From assembly GCF_900113745.1 (NCBI RefSeq), contig NZ_FOQL01000006.1, forward strand, positions 100,010 through 164,009: a stretch of DNA of 64,000 bases. Reading direction: 5' to 3'. This document shows, piece by piece, positions 18,727 through 26,259 of this stretch; position 1 is the stretch's first letter, and the number at the start of each line of letters is the position of its first letter. The DNA is from Pseudomonas guineae. Lineage in GTDB: Bacteria > Pseudomonadota > Gammaproteobacteria > Pseudomonadales > Pseudomonadaceae. The notes beneath the pieces were generated by a model. It had not been told where the DNA came from. It searched no databases and saw only the letters and a program-made list of their open reading frames with translations. The position numbers and the translations under genes are program-made.

Positions 18727-19455
18727 GTGTTGAAGTTGCTGCTTACGCCGCTGTTGCTCATGCTGAGTGCTGTGACACTTGCAGATGAGCGGGCGATTCG
18801 CTTTTCAATTAACGACAGCTGGGCCATGCCGATACTGCGTTTTGAGCAAGGCCGAGCCGTGGAAGGCATTCTGTTTGACCTGCAGCAACAGCTCGCGGCG
18901 CGGGTTGGACGTAAAGCAGAGTTTTTGGTGATGCCCAGCCTGCGCGTTCATCACGCGATGAACAATGGCGATATCGATGTGCGCTGCTACGTCAGCCCGA
19001 ATTGGGTCAACAACTCTCATCCTCAGTTTATCTGGAGCCGGCCCTTTATGGTCCAGCGTGACTTGCTGGTGGGCACCCACGCTGAAGCGCGGCAGCCTGA
19101 ACAGCTGCACGACGAACGTCTGGGCACGGTGATGGGCTTTTCCTATCCACGCCTGGAGCCGCTGTTCGCCAGCGGCCAGATCCAGCGCGAAGATGGGCGT
19201 ACGCAGGAGCAAGTGCTACTTAAATTAGGGGCCCGCCGCTACAACTACGCCATCAGCAACGATCTGTCGCTGCACTGGTTCAACCGTAATCGAGCGCCCC
19301 AGCAGCACCTCCATGCACTCAGCGAACTGGCCAGCGAGCCGGTCGCCTGCATCATCCGCGACGCCGCGGATGTGCCAACCATGACCCTGCTGCGGGCCAT
19401 GGTTCAGATGGAACAAGAGGGTGAATTCGCCGCCCTGCTCGCGCGTTATCGCTGA
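18727..19455 (+). CDS. Periplasmic solute-binding protein, family 3-like
   Basis: 242 residues from a GTG start at 18727 (AGGA about nine bases upstream; the longer frame from 18643 would overlap the LysE gene). A signal peptide LKLLLTPLLLMLSAVTLADE is followed by a mature domain resembling PBP-like/SBP_bac_3 proteins: FSINDSWAMPILRFE, then GDIDVRCYVSPNWVN and the C-terminal MVQMEQEGEFAALLARYR. No permease or ATPase is adjacent, so it is an orphan. In Pseudomonas such orphans often serve as sensors or accessory proteins, which is inference here. It lies 29 bp after the LysE gene and is probably co-transcribed. Confidence 0.8.
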   Translation: MLKLLLTPLLLMLSAVTLADERAIRFSINDSWAMPILRFEQGRAVEGILFDLQQQLAARVGRKAEFLVMPSLRVHHAMNNGDIDVRCYVSPNWVNNSHPQFIWSRPFMVQRDLLVGTHAEARQPEQLHDERLGTVMGFSYPRLEPLFASGQIQREDGRTQEQVLLKLGARRYNYAISNDLSLHWFNRNRAPQQHLHALSELASEPVACIIRDAADVPTMTLLRAMVQMEQEGEFAALLARYR

Positions 19456-19548
19456 GCGGAGCATCAGGCGTAATGAAGGATCATGCTGCGGCGGGAAACA
19501 TCACTGAACGCCAGGCCGGCACCTGATAGGGACCGGCTATTCAGGGCG

Positions 19549-19974
19549 TTACTGGCTAACCGGCAGGATATCGAAGCCCTTGCGATTATCGCTGACGATG
19601 CGGAAATCCTGTTGCGAGCCGGGTTGTACGTTCACTGCCAGTTCGCGGCGCAGGCGGCCTTTGCCGCACAGGGTATCGTCCATCTCGTCGATGCCAATGC
19701 TCAATACCCGCGTACCACTTGGTACCAAGAAGCGCACCTGCTCACCTACGCCGATGCGCGCAGCCACCTTGCGGTCCACCAGCACCGCAACATAGCAACC
19801 ACCCCCCATACCGCCGACATCGCGGTTGACTCGTAATTGTCCGCCCTGTTCAAGGGGCTGCTGATAGCCAAGCAAACGCTCTGCCGGTACCGGCTTGATA
19901 TCTTCCGGCGCGGGCTTCCAGGACGAACAGCCGGCCAACAGCAATAGCGGTAAAACGGCACCAAGTAATCGCAT
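19549..19974 (-). CDS. Hypothetical lipoprotein
   Basis: 141 residues from the ATG at 19974, which has GGAGG seven bases upstream; the longer frame from 20259 is antisense to the HIT gene's neighbourhood and was rejected. The lipobox LLLLAGCSS gives a lipidated Cys after about 15 residues. The mature part (QLRVNRDVGGMGGGCYVAVLVD, then VRFLVPSGTRVLSIGI and GKGRLRRELAVNVQPG) looks like a compact beta-sandwich similar to periplasmic lipoproteins with a DUF2846-like fold, but that assignment is weak. The residue after the lipid Cys is Ser, so outer-membrane sorting is likely. Confidence 0.8.
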   Translation of the reverse strand: MRLLGAVLPLLLLAGCSSWKPAPEDIKPVPAERLLGYQQPLEQGGQLRVNRDVGGMGGGCYVAVLVDRKVAARIGVGEQVRFLVPSGTRVLSIGIDEMDDTLCGKGRLRRELAVNVQPGSQQDFRIVSDNRKGFDILPVSQ

Positions 19975-20071
19975 GGGAGCCCTCCATGGGCGCAGGTGAA
20001 AAGTAAGCAGAGCCGCTGGAGTATTGCCCCAGGCGCGACCCACCTCAAGTACAGAGGCGCATACCGCCAGG

Positions 20072-20509
20072 TCAGCCCGCGATACGCTTGAGCAACCGCG
20101 CCTGCAACGCCGCCAGTTGTTCGGGTTCAGCCTTACCGGCAGCATGCGCGCCAAGTGCCTCGCCCTCGTAACGCGGCACGATATGCACATGAATATGGAA
20201 TACCGTCTGCCCCGCCGGCGCGCCATTAAACTGCGCCACCTGCACCCCGGCAGGCTCAAGCTCGGCCACCAGCACGCCGGTGAGTTGCTGTACTACCGCC
20301 ATCATGTTGCCCAGGCTGGCGGCATCGACATCCAGCAGATTGCGCGCCGCCGAGCGTTTAGGAATCACCAGGGTGTGACCGAAGGACTGCGGAAACACAT
20401 CGAGGAAGGCCAGCACCTCTTCATCTTCGTAGAGTTTGTAGCAAGGGGCTTCGCCGCGAATGATCTGGGCAAAGATATTCTGGCTATCGTATTCACCGTG
20501 CAGGCTCAT
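20072..20509 (-). CDS. HIT-family nucleotide hydrolase/transferase
   Basis: 145 residues starting MSLHGEYDSQNIFAQIIRGE, with GGAG before the ATG at 20509. The histidine triad HIHVHIVPR is complete, with the middle or second His as nucleophile. The N-terminal CYKLYEDEEVLAFLDVFP and GHTLVIPKR are hallmarks of the Hint branch. It would hydrolyse nucleoside phosphoramidates or dinucleoside polyphosphates in the cytosol. The gene is divergent from the GST-like remnant and amidase. Confidence 0.92.
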   Translation of the reverse strand: MSLHGEYDSQNIFAQIIRGEAPCYKLYEDEEVLAFLDVFPQSFGHTLVIPKRSAARNLLDVDAASLGNMMAVVQQLTGVLVAELEPAGVQVAQFNGAPAGQTVFHIHVHIVPRYEGEALGAHAAGKAEPEQLAALQARLLKRIAG

Positions 20510-20642
20510 CGGGTTCTCCAGTGCGCAGGGGTTGAAAGGGCTCCAACCATACCGATTTCTGCGCCCGGGGAAAAACCTACAACCTGACCAAATTGCCAAT
20601 CCCCGTTATCCTGCGCCTTTCGCCAGCCAATCTGGAGCGCCC

Positions 20643-20771
20643 ATGTCAGCCCTATCCGCCTACACGATCACGCACAAATGGCCGCGCAACCCCTTCATTG
20701 GCGAATCACAGCGCCAGCGCGCTGCCGATACTCACGCCAAACAATTCCAACAGCACGCGGTGACAGCATGA
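20643..20771 (+). pseudogene. Possible 5' remnant of a YfcG-type glutathione S-transferase gene
   Basis: A 42-residue frame begins MSALSAYTITHKWP behind a good ribosome-binding site (TGGAG). From memory, this opening resembles the start of Pseudomonas disulfide-bond-oxidoreductase GSTs (an MxxLSAFPIT-KWP type N-terminus). After about 14 residues the expected continuation (QLYSLPTPNG) is lost and unrelated sequence runs to a TGA that overlaps the amidase ATG by ATGA. It looks like a deletion that fused a GST promoter and start region to the amidase gene. It could instead be a small leader ORF coupled to amidase translation. Confidence 0.35.
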
Positions 20772-22477
20772 TCGAGGTAACCGAAGTTTCTATTGCCCAA
20801 TTGCGCGCTGCACTCGAAGCCGGGCAGACCACGGCCGTGGAGTTGGTGCAGGCCTATCACGCGCGCATCGATGCCTACGACGGCCTCGACACACCGACCC
20901 AGCTCAACGCCCTGGTGGTGCGCAACCCCGCCGCGCTCAAGGAAGCACACGCATCCGACGCCCGCCGCGCCCGTGGTGAGGCCCTAGGCCCACTGGACGG
21001 TATTCCCTATACGGCCAAAGACAGCTACCTGGTCAAAGGCCTTAGCGCCGCTTCCGGCAGCCCGGCCTTCAAAGACCTTACGGCCCATCGTGACGCCTTC
21101 ACCATCGAGCGTCTGCGCGCTGCGGGCGCTATTTGCCTGGGTAAAACCAATATGCCGCCCATGGCCAATGGCGGGATGCAGCGCGGCGTTTATGGCCGCG
21201 CGCAAAGCCCGTACAACGCTCATTACCTCACTGCACCTTTCGCCTCAGGTTCATCCAACGGCGCAGGCACAGCTACAGCGGCTAGCTTTGCCGCCTTTGG
21301 CTTGGCCGAAGAAACCTGGTCGAGCGGTCGTGGCCCTGCCTCTAACAACGGCCTGTGCGCCTATACGCCTTCACGCGGGGTGATCTCGGTACGCGGCAAC
21401 TGGCCGCTAACGCCGACCATGGATGTGGTGGTGCCGTTCGCTCGTACCATGGCCGACCTGCTTGATGTGCTCGACGTAATAGTCGCCGATGATGCCGACA
21501 CGCGCGGCGACTTGTGGCGCTTGCAGCCCTGGGTGCCCATTCCTGCGGCGTCTTTGGTGCGCCCAGCGGCTTATGCCGAACTCGCCGCTAGCGCCGAAGC
21601 GCTGGCCGGCAAACGCTTCGGTGTGCCGCGCATGTTTATTAACCAAGATGAACACGCCGGCAGCAGCGCAGCCCCAGGCATCGGTGGTCCGACTGGCCAG
21701 CGCATCCACACCCGGCCCTCGGTCATCGCGCTGTGGGAAGCCGCGCGCAAGGCACTTGAAGTAGCTGGTGCTGAAGTGGTCGAAGTCGACTTCCCGCTGG
21801 TGTCCAACTGCGAAGGCGACCGCCCAGGCGCGCCGACCGTGTACAACCGCGGCATGGTCAGCCCGGAGTTTCTCCATCACGAACTCTGGGACCTATCGGC
21901 CTGGGCCTTCGATGACTTCCTCCAGGCCAACGGCGACCCCACACTTAACCGCTTGGTCGACGTCGATGGCCCGCAGATCTTCCCGCACGACCCTGGCACT
22001 CTGCCTAACCGTGAAGGCGATTTAGCCGCTGGTATGGACGAATACGTGCGCATGGCCGAACGCGGCATCACCCCATGGGACCAGATCAGCACATTGGCCG
22101 ACGGCCTACGCGGCCTGGAACAAACCCGCAAGCTCGACCTGGAAGACTGGATGGATCAACTCGGCCTCGACGCCGTGCTGTTCCCCACCGTCGCCGACGT
22201 TGGTCCAGCAGACGCCGATGTAAACCCCGCATCCGCTGACATCGCTTGGAGCAACGGTGTGTGGGTGGCCAACGGCAACCTGGCCATCCGCCACCTGGGC
22301 GTGCCTACCGTCACTGTACCCATGGGCGTAATGGCCGATATCGGTATGCCTGTCGGCCTGACCTTCGCTGGCCGCGCCTACGATGACTCGGCGCTGCTGC
22401 GCATAGCGGCGGCGTTTGAATCGACCGGCTGCAAGCGTATGGTGCCGCCGCTTACGCCGCCGTTGTCGCAGCGCTGA
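20768..22477 (+). CDS. Amidase signature family protein
   Basis: 569 residues from the ATG at 20768. The catalytic Lys lies in YTAKDSYLVKG. The Gly/Ser-rich signature follows in SGSSNGAGTATAASFAAFG, with the nucleophile region ETWSSGRGPASNNG and the cap region CAYTPSRGVIS. The Ser-cisSer-Lys triad is therefore present. It would hydrolyse a linear or cyclic amide to acid and ammonia in the cytosol (no signal peptide); the substrate is unknown and no transporter is adjacent. A longer frame to 20678 exists, but its added residues come from the overlapping upstream remnant. The start overlaps that remnant's stop by ATGA. Confidence 0.88.
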   Translation: MIEVTEVSIAQLRAALEAGQTTAVELVQAYHARIDAYDGLDTPTQLNALVVRNPAALKEAHASDARRARGEALGPLDGIPYTAKDSYLVKGLSAASGSPAFKDLTAHRDAFTIERLRAAGAICLGKTNMPPMANGGMQRGVYGRAQSPYNAHYLTAPFASGSSNGAGTATAASFAAFGLAEETWSSGRGPASNNGLCAYTPSRGVISVRGNWPLTPTMDVVVPFARTMADLLDVLDVIVADDADTRGDLWRLQPWVPIPAASLVRPAAYAELAASAEALAGKRFGVPRMFINQDEHAGSSAAPGIGGPTGQRIHTRPSVIALWEAARKALEVAGAEVVEVDFPLVSNCEGDRPGAPTVYNRGMVSPEFLHHELWDLSAWAFDDFLQANGDPTLNRLVDVDGPQIFPHDPGTLPNREGDLAAGMDEYVRMAERGITPWDQISTLADGLRGLEQTRKLDLEDWMDQLGLDAVLFPTVADVGPADADVNPASADIAWSNGVWVANGNLAIRHLGVPTVTVPMGVMADIGMPVGLTFAGRAYDDSALLRIAAAFESTGCKRMVPPLTPPLSQR

Positions 22478-22486
22478 AACAAAAAC

Positions 22487-22520
22487 GGGATTGGCGCAAG
22501 AAGCGTCAATCCCCATTTTT
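22487..22520 (+). terminator. Rho-independent terminator after the amidase gene
   Basis: GGGATTGGCGC (22487-22497) pairs with GCGTCAATCCC (22503-22513), with one G-T pair and a five-base loop, and is followed by CATTTTT. It begins ten bases after the amidase stop. Confidence 0.8.
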
Positions 22521-22544
22521 CACAAATAACGCATGGAGGCGTAG

Positions 22545-23225
22545 ATGATCCGTTGCCTGTTTTTTGTTTTGACCTTGGCCCCCGCAATAACCCTGGCTGG
22601 CAACTGTAAAGTATTCAACGTCAGCGATGGCGACACCTTCACTTGCCTTACAGACGCGAATGAACAGATAAAAGTTCGATTAGCCGAGATCGATGCACCT
22701 GAGCTAAACCAGTCCTATGGCGACCGTTCCAAGCAGTCACTGTCCGGCCTCATCCTCAGCGAAATAGTGAGACTGGAGGTGCAGGACACGGATGACTATG
22801 GCCGGACTGTCGCACGGACCATAAGAGTGGATGGGGTTGACGTGAACGCTGCGCAAGTCCGCTCAGGATCCGCGTGGGTTTATCCGTTGTACCTAAAAGA
22901 CAAGTCACTCTTGGTCTTGGAAGCTGAAGCAAAGAACAACCGACGTGGCCTGTGGGCATTGCCATCCTCAGATCAAATGCCACCCTGGGAGTGGCGTCGT
23001 GCTGGGCAAACAGGGTCAGCGCCTGAGGCACCAGTGGCGGCCCAACCAAAGCGCCAAACAACCTTCTCGCAGTTTGATTCGTCATCAGACGGCTTTAACT
23101 GCAACACGCTCAAGTGGTGCGGCCAGATGAGTTGCGCAGAAGCTGTATACCAACTCACCCAATGCGCAAACCCTCATATCGACGGTGATGGCGACGGCAG
23201 GCCCTGTGAAAGGCAGTGTAGGTAA
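22545..23225 (+). CDS. Secreted thermonuclease-like protein with excalibur domain
   Basis: 226 residues. A signal peptide (MIRCLFFVLTLAPAITLAG) is followed by a staphylococcal-nuclease fold: VSDGDTFTC, VRLAEIDAPELNQSYG (with the catalytic Arg), DDYGRTVARTI, and EAKNNRRGLWA. A C-terminal excalibur-type domain has paired cysteines and the calcium-loop-like DGDGDGRPCE. It probably cuts nucleic acid outside the cytoplasm with calcium. GGAGG precedes the ATG. The coding sequence is less GC-rich than neighbouring genes and looks accessory. Confidence 0.9.
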   Translation: MIRCLFFVLTLAPAITLAGNCKVFNVSDGDTFTCLTDANEQIKVRLAEIDAPELNQSYGDRSKQSLSGLILSEIVRLEVQDTDDYGRTVARTIRVDGVDVNAAQVRSGSAWVYPLYLKDKSLLVLEAEAKNNRRGLWALPSSDQMPPWEWRRAGQTGSAPEAPVAAQPKRQTTFSQFDSSSDGFNCNTLKWCGQMSCAEAVYQLTQCANPHIDGDGDGRPCERQCR

Positions 23226-23259
23226 AGAAGATGTTGATCGTGCCCACGCTCGATCAAGG

Positions 23260-23988
23260 TCAATAGCGCAGCGTGCGCAAGGCGCGTGGAAACAAACGCT
23301 CGAACTCGTTTTTTACCACGGCATAGCACTCACAAGAGCGCCCCTCTAAACCTCGGCGGTCGAGCAACGTAATGCAACCGCGCCGATAGCTAATGAAACC
23401 TGCGCGCTGCAGGTTGCCTGCCATTTCAGAAACCCCGCCGCGCCGCACTCCGAGCGTGCTGGCAATCAACTCTTGAGTCATCTGCAGGTGAATAGCCGGC
23501 AAGCGGTCAAAGCACTGCAACAACCAGCAGCAGAATTGCTGATCCAGCGAATGCGCACGGGTACAGACCAGGCGCTGGGCCATTTGCGTCAGTAGTGCTT
23601 GGGTATAACGCAGCAGCAACTGTTGCAACGGGCCGGCGTTGCCGAAGGGTGATTTGAGCACCTGCCCCTTCATGCGGTAGGCCGAGCCGGAGCTTTGCAC
23701 GATGGCTCGGCTGAGGGCGGTTTCGCCACCCATGTACAAGGCGAGACCAACCACGCCTTCGTTACCCATGACGGCAACCTCCACCGATGAGCCATCCTCA
23801 ACGCCGTATAGCAGCGAAACGATAGAGTCGGTTGGGAAGTAAAGGTAGCGCATTTGCTCCCCGGACTCGTACAGCACGGTGCCGGCGGGCAATGCAATCA
23901 GCTCGAGAAAAGGTAACAGGCGCGCTAAATCTTCTTCAGGTAAGGCAGCCAACAGATGGTTATTACGTGAGTCAGTGGGGGTCTGCAT
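23260..23988 (-). CDS. Crp/Fnr-family transcription regulator (paralogue 3)
   Basis: 242 residues, a close paralogue of the protein encoded at 14076-14807: CNB domain with VLYESGEQMRYLYFPTDS and GNEGVVGLALYMGGE, HTH with MTQELIASTLGVRRGGVSEM, and the shared end SCECYAVVKNEFERLFP. No Fnr-type cysteines or CRP-type cAMP motif are evident. It lies downstream of, and on the same strand as, pyp and its ligase gene, but 321 bp and an operator-like palindrome intervene, so it probably has its own promoter. AGGA precedes the ATG. The link to light sensing is positional only. Confidence 0.9.
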   Translation of the reverse strand: MQTPTDSRNNHLLAALPEEDLARLLPFLELIALPAGTVLYESGEQMRYLYFPTDSIVSLLYGVEDGSSVEVAVMGNEGVVGLALYMGGETALSRAIVQSSGSAYRMKGQVLKSPFGNAGPLQQLLLRYTQALLTQMAQRLVCTRAHSLDQQFCCWLLQCFDRLPAIHLQMTQELIASTLGVRRGGVSEMAGNLQRAGFISYRRGCITLLDRRGLEGRSCECYAVVKNEFERLFPRALRTLRY

Positions 23989-24070
23989 AGCATCCTATGA
24001 GCAACGGAACAGCTCTCCCTTGCGGGCTTATGCCTGCACCCCTGCATCATGGAGAGAAAAGCCAAGAAGT

Positions 24071-24090
24071 TCTGTCCGTTAGCGTACAGA
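24071..24090. promoter_or_regulatory. Imperfect 20-bp palindrome matching the site at 14898
   Basis: TCTGTCCGTTAGCGTACAGA differs from the perfect palindrome at 14898-14917 at two positions, both in the left half. It lies 83 bp upstream of the Crp/Fnr gene ending at 23260. The rest of the 321-bp gap (23989-24309) holds no convincing gene; a 90-residue frame at 23997-24269 has no protein-like features. Confidence 0.7.
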
Positions 24091-24309
24091 GCGCGAGAAA
24101 GTTAGCGATTGTGCCGATAATCAATGGCGTAAGGCGCGGCTGCAGCACAGCCATTAAGGGGCTCGCAGCACGCCTCGACAACAGGAGAGCCACTCCACAG
24201 AGCAACAACAGATGGCTGGTGAAAACACTTCCAAGACATGCACCCGCAAGACTGCTGATCACTGGCTGAGTGAATGCAGCTTGCCGCGAAGGGTGTAAGC
24301 AATCGTGGC

Positions 24310-25605
24310 CTAGATGGACGCCGAATTTTCCATTGGTAAAGAACTCTCAGGCGCGCCGCCGCTAATTGCCCAGTCGCTCTGTTTACCCATGGCGTTCTGC
24401 GGCAGTGCCAGGCCAAAAGTGAACACTTTAGGGCGTTCCGCTGCGGTTAAATGGCGCATGCACCAAGCATGCAGAAGCGCCTCGATAGACGCTTGGTCAC
24501 CGCAGCCCTCTGCCGGCACGATGAAGGCTTTCAGGCGTTCACCTTCATGCGCAGACATAAGCCGAACAGCTACCGCAGCGAGCTCTGGCAAACGCTGTAA
24601 GCGCTCGGCAACAAGAGCGGGAAAGACGTTAACCCCACCTACCTGCACAGCTTCATCGCGGCGACCTTCAGGGCAGAAATGGGCGGTGTCCAACCAGCGC
24701 AATTGATCATTCAATTCGTAGGCTGCACCGGTCTTACACTCGGTCAAGCTGTTGTCCTGAGCGCCACGTTCCCATCGGGGAAGCAGCTTGAAAGGCTGCT
24801 CGGGGTTGCTGCGAACGCCAATGCCGGCCGTCTCGCTTGAGCCGTATACCTCGACCATGCGCGCCAGGCCTTGACGCTGCAGATCACGAATTATCGCAGG
24901 ATCGCAAGGACCGGTAGAAGTGATGCCGATAGCACCCGCTGGAAAGCTGGCGCCCTGGCGGCTCAGCTGCCGCCAGATAAACGGAAAACCAATCATCAGG
25001 TCGCCGGATTGCAGCTTGCGTTGCGGGATCATTGCTAATGCTTTAAGGCCGCGTATCACAGGCAGTTGCAGCGCCGTGGGCAACAGTATGCTGAAGATAA
25101 AGCCATAAATATGATGACAGGGGCTGAGTGCGATGATGCGCTGTAGCGGCTGGTCGGAACCCCTAACAAAGTACTCCGCAAAAAAAACAGCCTCGGCGAC
25201 CAAGGCATCCCATTGCTGCAGGCATTGCTTGGGCGCGCCGGTGCTTCCGGACGTGGCAAACGTAATGTTTTCAGACCCGCGCTGACGCGCAGTAGCCACC
25301 AAGTCTGCCCATTCACCAAGGGTCTTGAAGCGCAGGAGATAGTCTTCAAGACCGCTGTCATAGATGTTGAAAAACGTAGCGACACAAGTAGCCAGACTCA
25401 GCAGCTCCAAGGAGTCTGCACCGATGGCGACAGGGTCTTGATCAGGCGCAGCGGTTGCTGGCATTTCACCGACTAGGGTTGAAGCATCCCAGCGCTCGCT
25501 ACCTACTTGGTGTGAAGACAGGTGACGCAGGGATTTGAGCTCATCAGCCAGCAGCGAGACGATAACAGCCAGGATGCTGGCTTTATCCAATTCAAGTCGG
25601 TTCAA
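24310..25605 (-). CDS. pcl: PYP-associated p-coumarate-activating ligase with N-terminal carrier-like domain
   Basis: 431 residues from a TTG start. Residues 112-431 are an adenylate-forming enzyme: P-loop ITFATSGSTGAPK (114-126), HHIYGFIFS, VEVYGSSETAG, and a C-terminal PQNAMGKQSDW with the catalytic Lys. This is about 100 residues shorter than plant-type 4-coumarate:CoA ligases. Residues 1-105 look like an acyl carrier protein: helix ILAVIVSLLADELKSL, then GADSLELLSLA with the DSL motif (Ser65) that is phosphopantetheinylated in carrier proteins. The start is 37 bp after pyp on the same strand, so the pair is an operon. By analogy with other PYP loci it activates p-coumarate for attachment to PYP Cys69. 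The start codon and ribosome-binding site are weak. Confidence 0.85.
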   Translation of the reverse strand: MNRLELDKASILAVIVSLLADELKSLRHLSSHQVGSERWDASTLVGEMPATAAPDQDPVAIGADSLELLSLATCVATFFNIYDSGLEDYLLRFKTLGEWADLVATARQRGSENITFATSGSTGAPKQCLQQWDALVAEAVFFAEYFVRGSDQPLQRIIALSPCHHIYGFIFSILLPTALQLPVIRGLKALAMIPQRKLQSGDLMIGFPFIWRQLSRQGASFPAGAIGITSTGPCDPAIIRDLQRQGLARMVEVYGSSETAGIGVRSNPEQPFKLLPRWERGAQDNSLTECKTGAAYELNDQLRWLDTAHFCPEGRRDEAVQVGGVNVFPALVAERLQRLPELAAVAVRLMSAHEGERLKAFIVPAEGCGDQASIEALLHAWCMRHLTAAERPKVFTFGLALPQNAMGKQSDWAISGGAPESSLPMENSASI

Positions 25606-25642
25606 GATGTTCTCTGCTGGCTGATTACAGATGAAGGGTGAA

Positions 25643-26020
25643 TCAGAGGCGCTTAACGAAAACCCAGTAGGTATCGCCGGTCAGAGCCTTCTTCATGTGC
25701 ACTTTTACTTTGGTGGGCTTCATTTGATAGTCGAAGACGTATTCGAACATGGTGTTGAGGTTGCCACTCTTAACGCCCTCGGCGAAACGGCCTTGGAACT
25801 CAGGGCGATTGGTGCAGGGGGCAACATCACGGAAGAAGCTCTTACCAATTACGTCACTCGGCTTGCGCCCAGTGATGTCACCTTCAGCGGCGTTGTACTG
25901 CAGAATTTTCCCCGATGCATCGAGCTGAATAGCGCCAAATGCAACCTTATCGAGCTGCCCGGCAGACATCTTGGAGAGCGTGTTTTCGATGTCGTTCGAA
26001 CCAAAGCTAACTAATTCCAT
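25643..26020 (-). CDS. pyp: Photoactive yellow protein (blue-light receptor)
   Basis: 125 residues, the same length as Halorhodospira halophila PYP and alignable without gaps. All key residues are present: chromophore Cys69 (DVAPCT), Tyr42 and Glu46 (QYNAAEGD), Thr50, Arg52, Met100 and the PAS-fold core FDYQMKPTKVKVHMKKAL, ending YWVFVKR. Cys69 should carry thioester-linked p-coumaric acid, which isomerises in blue light. It is a soluble cytosolic PAS protein without an output domain, so a partner is required. AGGA precedes the ATG. The ligase gene follows directly, but no tyrosine ammonia-lyase gene is in the window. The local sequence is visibly less GC-rich than its surroundings, which suggests transfer. 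Confidence 0.97.
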   Translation of the reverse strand: MELVSFGSNDIENTLSKMSAGQLDKVAFGAIQLDASGKILQYNAAEGDITGRKPSDVIGKSFFRDVAPCTNRPEFQGRFAEGVKSGNLNTMFEYVFDYQMKPTKVKVHMKKALTGDTYWVFVKRL

Positions 26021-26058
26021 GGGTATTCCTAACAGGTTGGTATGGATATGACTAAAAC

Positions 26059-26084
26059 TTGTACAAACAATATATCACGTACAA
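26059..26084 (-). promoter_or_regulatory. TTGTAC/GTACAA inverted repeat upstream of pyp
   Basis: TTGTAC (26059-26064) and GTACAA (26079-26084) form a 6-bp inverted repeat with a 14-bp AT-rich spacer, 39 bp before the pyp start. Read on the minus strand it begins TTGTACG, sharing the TGTACG half-site with the palindromes at 14898 and 24071. It may be a light- or Crp/Fnr-linked operator. The remaining intergenic DNA to 26259 shows no gene. Confidence 0.5.
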
Positions 26085-26259
26085 TTTATGTAGAGACATG
26101 TATTTGCAGCGCTCGATAGGCGACGAGCCACGATCGCAAAGCCTTGATCGGTGCTCGAACCCACGCATCGGTTCTGCTCAGCCGTAAACCACCACCTTAA
26201 CGTCGCGACCTAACAAAGCGGCGTCACGGCAGGCCACAGTCAAAAGCACATTTCTATCG

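Noticed and set aside
23997..24269. 90-residue plus-strand frame in the gap before the pcl end
   Set aside because: Rich in Arg, Ser and Asn with no recognisable pattern; it spans the palindromic operator and lacks a ribosome-binding site.
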